Below, piece after piece: positions 61,472 to 64,000 of a DNA stretch of 64,000 nt. This DNA is from Megascapheus bottae (Eukaryota; Chordata; Mammalia; Rodentia; Geomyidae): the NCBI GenBank assembly GCA_024803745.1, contig JANJXV010000153.1, positions 1,426,001 through 1,490,000 on the forward strand, written 5' to 3'. Position 1 is the stretch's first letter. Each line of letters starts with the position of its first letter. The position numbers and the translations under genes were made by a program. The notes beneath the pieces were generated by a model that was not told where the DNA came from, made no database searches, and was given only the letters and a program-made list of their open reading frames with translations.

Positions 61472-61702
61472 CTCATTCCTCTAATCTTAGCCACCCAGCA
61501 GGCTGAGCTCTGAAGATCACAGTGGAAAGCCCGTCTAGTCAGTAAAAGTCTAAAGGCACTTGTCTTCAATTAGGCAGCAAAAAGCCAGAACTTGACCTAT
61601 GACTCAAATGGTACAGTGCTAATTTTTGAACACCAAAGGAATGGTATTTAGACCTGGGTTCAGGTTCAAGTGGCAGCACTGGACCACACACCAAAATGTA
61701 AA
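61472..61702 (+). mobile_element. Degraded long SINE (partner of 26,450-26,680)
   Basis: Same element in unit 2. Confidence 0.6.
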
Positions 61703-62127
61703 GGCTTTCAGGTTCTAACAGGCAAAGCTATCACAATCCCTCCCTGATGGCTCAAAAGTGATTCAGCCCCCAGGTTTTCCTCTGATGCCAGTATTTCACA
61801 GGCCTCCGCCATTACTACTGACACCTCATTTCTTACTGGGAAATGGGATTTCCTAGAATGTCACCTAGGTGAGGGCTGCAGTTGGGAGCCACTTACTCAT
61901 GCCTGAAATCCAACTTCTCAGTAAGCACACTGTTGAGACTCCAGTAGCTTGTGAGGGAAATGAAATGGCATGGTGTCCCAGTCATAATGAAGTAGTTTGT
62001 GCACTTGTATCATGCTTAGCTCACCTGTGAACACCCCAGTGAACCAAACAGGCTCAGAGAGGATCCAAGTATTCAAAGGCTTGGCCAGGAGGGGTGAGCA
62101 AACCTGGGTTTGGGTGGGAACACTCAC

Positions 62128-62300
62128 TTTTTCAAGAGAATTTCCAGCAACTACTACATTGTCCTCCACTATTTGAAATTGTGCAGGAAGTTTCCCACGT
62201 AAAAGAGATCACCTTTCTGGTAGGCAGCCATCAGCTTTCTCAGCTGCATCTCCAACAGGCCTTCCTCCAGGATCCATACGTTACAAGGCTCATTCAGAGT
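62128..62300 (-). pseudogene. RasGEF_N-type exon, unit 2
   Basis: 173 nt with conserved acceptor and GTGAGT donor. Partner of 27,107-27,279 with about 7 substitutions. Confidence 0.6.
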
Positions 62301-63065
62301 CTGAGCTGACTTACCATCACATTATGTTGGCAAAACAGTGGATATTTCAAACGTAGGAATGGGACCACACTTCACACTGAGGAATTGGAATAGAGTAGAT
62401 TGGAAATGACACACTCTAATCTCAGTATAGTCACTTGAAAGTACACAAGAAGGTTGTAGTGTGTGGGCAGGATGATGGGTTCAAATAGGTTTCCTCTCAA
62501 TATACCTCATCTGAGTTGCCCTGGAGTTTCCTGGCTTTCTTCCTAGAGAAATGCCTGATATACGGGAATTTTGGCTTGGCACTGGTCCAGAATCTACTTC
62601 TTCAAGTGAGAGATCCATATCTCTCATGCCTGAGATCCGAGCCTCCTGACCGTTGGCAACAGCACAGCAACATCTTTCTTCCTCCTGAGCCACAGGCCAA
62701 GGGGGCTGGCTTGAGCTGGTTGTCACATGCAGTGGCTTGGTTACCAGGGTTCCATATTCTGTTCCATTGTGAGGTAGGTAGGGTCACCTTTCAAGGCCCA
62801 ATGACCAAAGCTCCTTGCTCACAGAACACCTCCCCAAAGACATACTGGAGGCTGAATCTCCCTTCCCACCTCACATATGGATGTAGTAAACAGCACACCT
62901 TTTTGTTCAAATCCCAAGTCATTAACTAGGCGTAAGTTCTAGCCTGGTCTCAGGCTCAAGGAGCCTTTCTTAGGTAAGATCCAAACTTAACTGTCACTAT
63001 TCCCCTTACCCTTCACAAGACATTTTGCTTCACAGTGCCTTCTCAGCTTGCATTTTGCCTCTTGC

Positions 63066-63256
63066 ACATTTTCTTTGCTAGTCCTGGGACTTGACCTCAG
63101 AGCCTGACCATTGTTCTTAGGCTTTCTTTAGGCTATAGCTGTCCCACCAAGCCACAGTACCACTTCCAGCGTTTTCTATGTATATAGTACTCCAGAATCA
63201 AACCAGAGTCTTTTTGTGTGGTAGCCAAGCACTCTACAAATAGATGAAACACCCAG
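63066..63256 (-). mobile_element. ID-type SINE, reverse, in arm B unit 2
   Basis: Partner of 28,045-28,235. Confidence 0.8.
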
Positions 63257-63486
63257 GCCATCTTGCACATAGTATTCACTTCAATCTTCTAGGACGTTGT
63301 TAGGTTTCTGTATCGTAATCAATTTTTCTTCCTGATGAATATCTGTGCTGTCATCTGTAAAAATGCAAGTGGGAAAATCACAGAAGCATTGGTGACATAA
63401 AAAAAGTCTTACAGACATAGATAAGTGTTCATTCTTTGTAGGAGAAAGGATATTTTGATATGATGATGATGACTATTTATAAATAC

Positions 63487-63700
63487 TTTATCTGGGTTTA
63501 GAGTTTGGCCCAGTGGTAGAGTGCTTGCCTAGCATCCATGAAGATCTAGGTTTGAGTCCTTAATATCACACAGGTATAAAATCCATATGGCAATGCGGCT
63601 CAAGTGGCAGAGGGCTAGACTTGGGAAAAGCCAAGAGCACTGCTCAGGCCCTGAGTTCAAGCCCCAGGAATGGCAGAAAAAACAAAAGAAAAGTAAAGAA
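63487..63700 (+). mobile_element. ID-type SINE, forward, in arm B unit 2
   Basis: Partner of 28,466-28,680. Confidence 0.85.
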
Positions 63701-63877
63701 AAGAAATGTGCTTTTTACAAGTTATTCACTCACAGCATTTGCCTCTGAATTCTTCGCTTCTGCATTTTGTGATTTATCCCTTTCCCTCAATGTAGACAAG
63801 AAAAACAGATTTTATTACTTGCTATCCTTTGTCCAATCTTTGGATATTAATTCAAAATACAATATTGCCTGAGATAT

Positions 63878-63902
63878 TGTGTGTGTGCATGTGTGTGTGT
63901 AT
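63878..63902. repeat. Short (TG)n tract, unit 2
   Basis: Two bases longer than in unit 1. Confidence 0.8.
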
Positions 63903-64000
63903 CTGCCAATGTGTGCATGCACACATGTGTACAGGGTTTAGGGCTTACTCATAGGGCCTGTGTGATAACCCTCAGCATCTTTTCCTCAAAGGTATTGGTC

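Larger units (their letters stand above)
60052..62300 (-). pseudogene. RalGDS-like pseudogene, unit 2
   Basis: Same three parts as unit 1: RasGEF_N exon 62,128-62,300, continuation exon 60,956-61,177 and acidic linker about 60,812-60,052. The splice signals are kept. The TGA in place of Trp in the continuation exon is shared with unit 1. Unit 2 has drifted further from the family in the RasGEF_N exon (KLMAAYQKG where unit 1 reads KLIPAYQKG). No catalytic domain seen. Confidence 0.62.
62450..63816 (-). repeat. Inverted-repeat arm B, unit 2
   Basis: Partner of 27,429-28,795, with SINEs at 63,066-63,256 (reverse) and 63,487-63,700 (forward). About 4% different from unit 1 in the sampled part. 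Confidence 0.88.

Overview
The window is mammalian, almost certainly rodent, nuclear DNA. The evidence is a KRAB/C2H2 zinc-finger gene with canonical splice sites, many L1 pieces (ORF1 and ORF2) and two abundant short SINE types. One SINE is an ID/tRNA-like unit (box near 'cctagtggtagagtgcttg'). The other is a longer 7SL/B1-like head ('ctactcaggaggctgagat') joined to an ID-like tail. I associate this SINE pair with heteromyid rodents (kangaroo rats and pocket mice), but that placement is from memory and only moderately confident.

The dominant feature is a direct tandem segmental duplication with a period of about 35 kb. Bases 1-28,978 (unit 1) align collinearly with 35,235-64,000 (unit 2). 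Bases 28,979 to about 35,234 appear once here; the unit 1/unit 2 junction must lie inside that stretch and cannot be placed from this window. The copies match at about 99% over the first 17 kb and only about 96-98% over the last 7 kb (counts by eye on sampled blocks). They differ by several clean deletions (666, 348, 474, 130 and 31 bp) and by microsatellite lengths.

Layout of each unit, with unit 2 in brackets: an L1 with an inverted 5' part and a CT microsatellite (1-650 [34,850-35,960]); a KRAB zinc-finger gene on the minus strand whose KRAB-A and KRAB-B exons are intact but whose finger exon is broken (1,090-5,308 [36,400-41,282]); SINE-rich intergenic DNA; a 3'-truncated L1 with 5'UTR and ORF1 (8,090-10,225 [43,717-45,695]); one arm of an old inverted repeat (10,230-11,609 [45,697-47,076]); a long L1 ORF2/3' piece (11,610-15,470 [47,077-50,940]); SINE and L1 debris to about 24.6 kb [59.6 kb]; a RalGDS-like pseudogene on the minus strand (about 25,030-27,279 [60,052-62,300]); and the second inverted arm (27,429-28,795 [62,450-63,816]).

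The single-copy part (28,979-34,850) is richer in GC and poorer in repeats. It holds two minus-strand open segments bounded by good splice signals that I cannot assign to a family. I see no complete functional protein-coding gene and no CRISPR, operon or bacterial feature. The region looks like a KRAB-ZNF/RalGDS-like duplication zone still being reshaped by L1 activity, deletion and possibly gene conversion. A false duplication from assembling two haplotypes is a real alternative.
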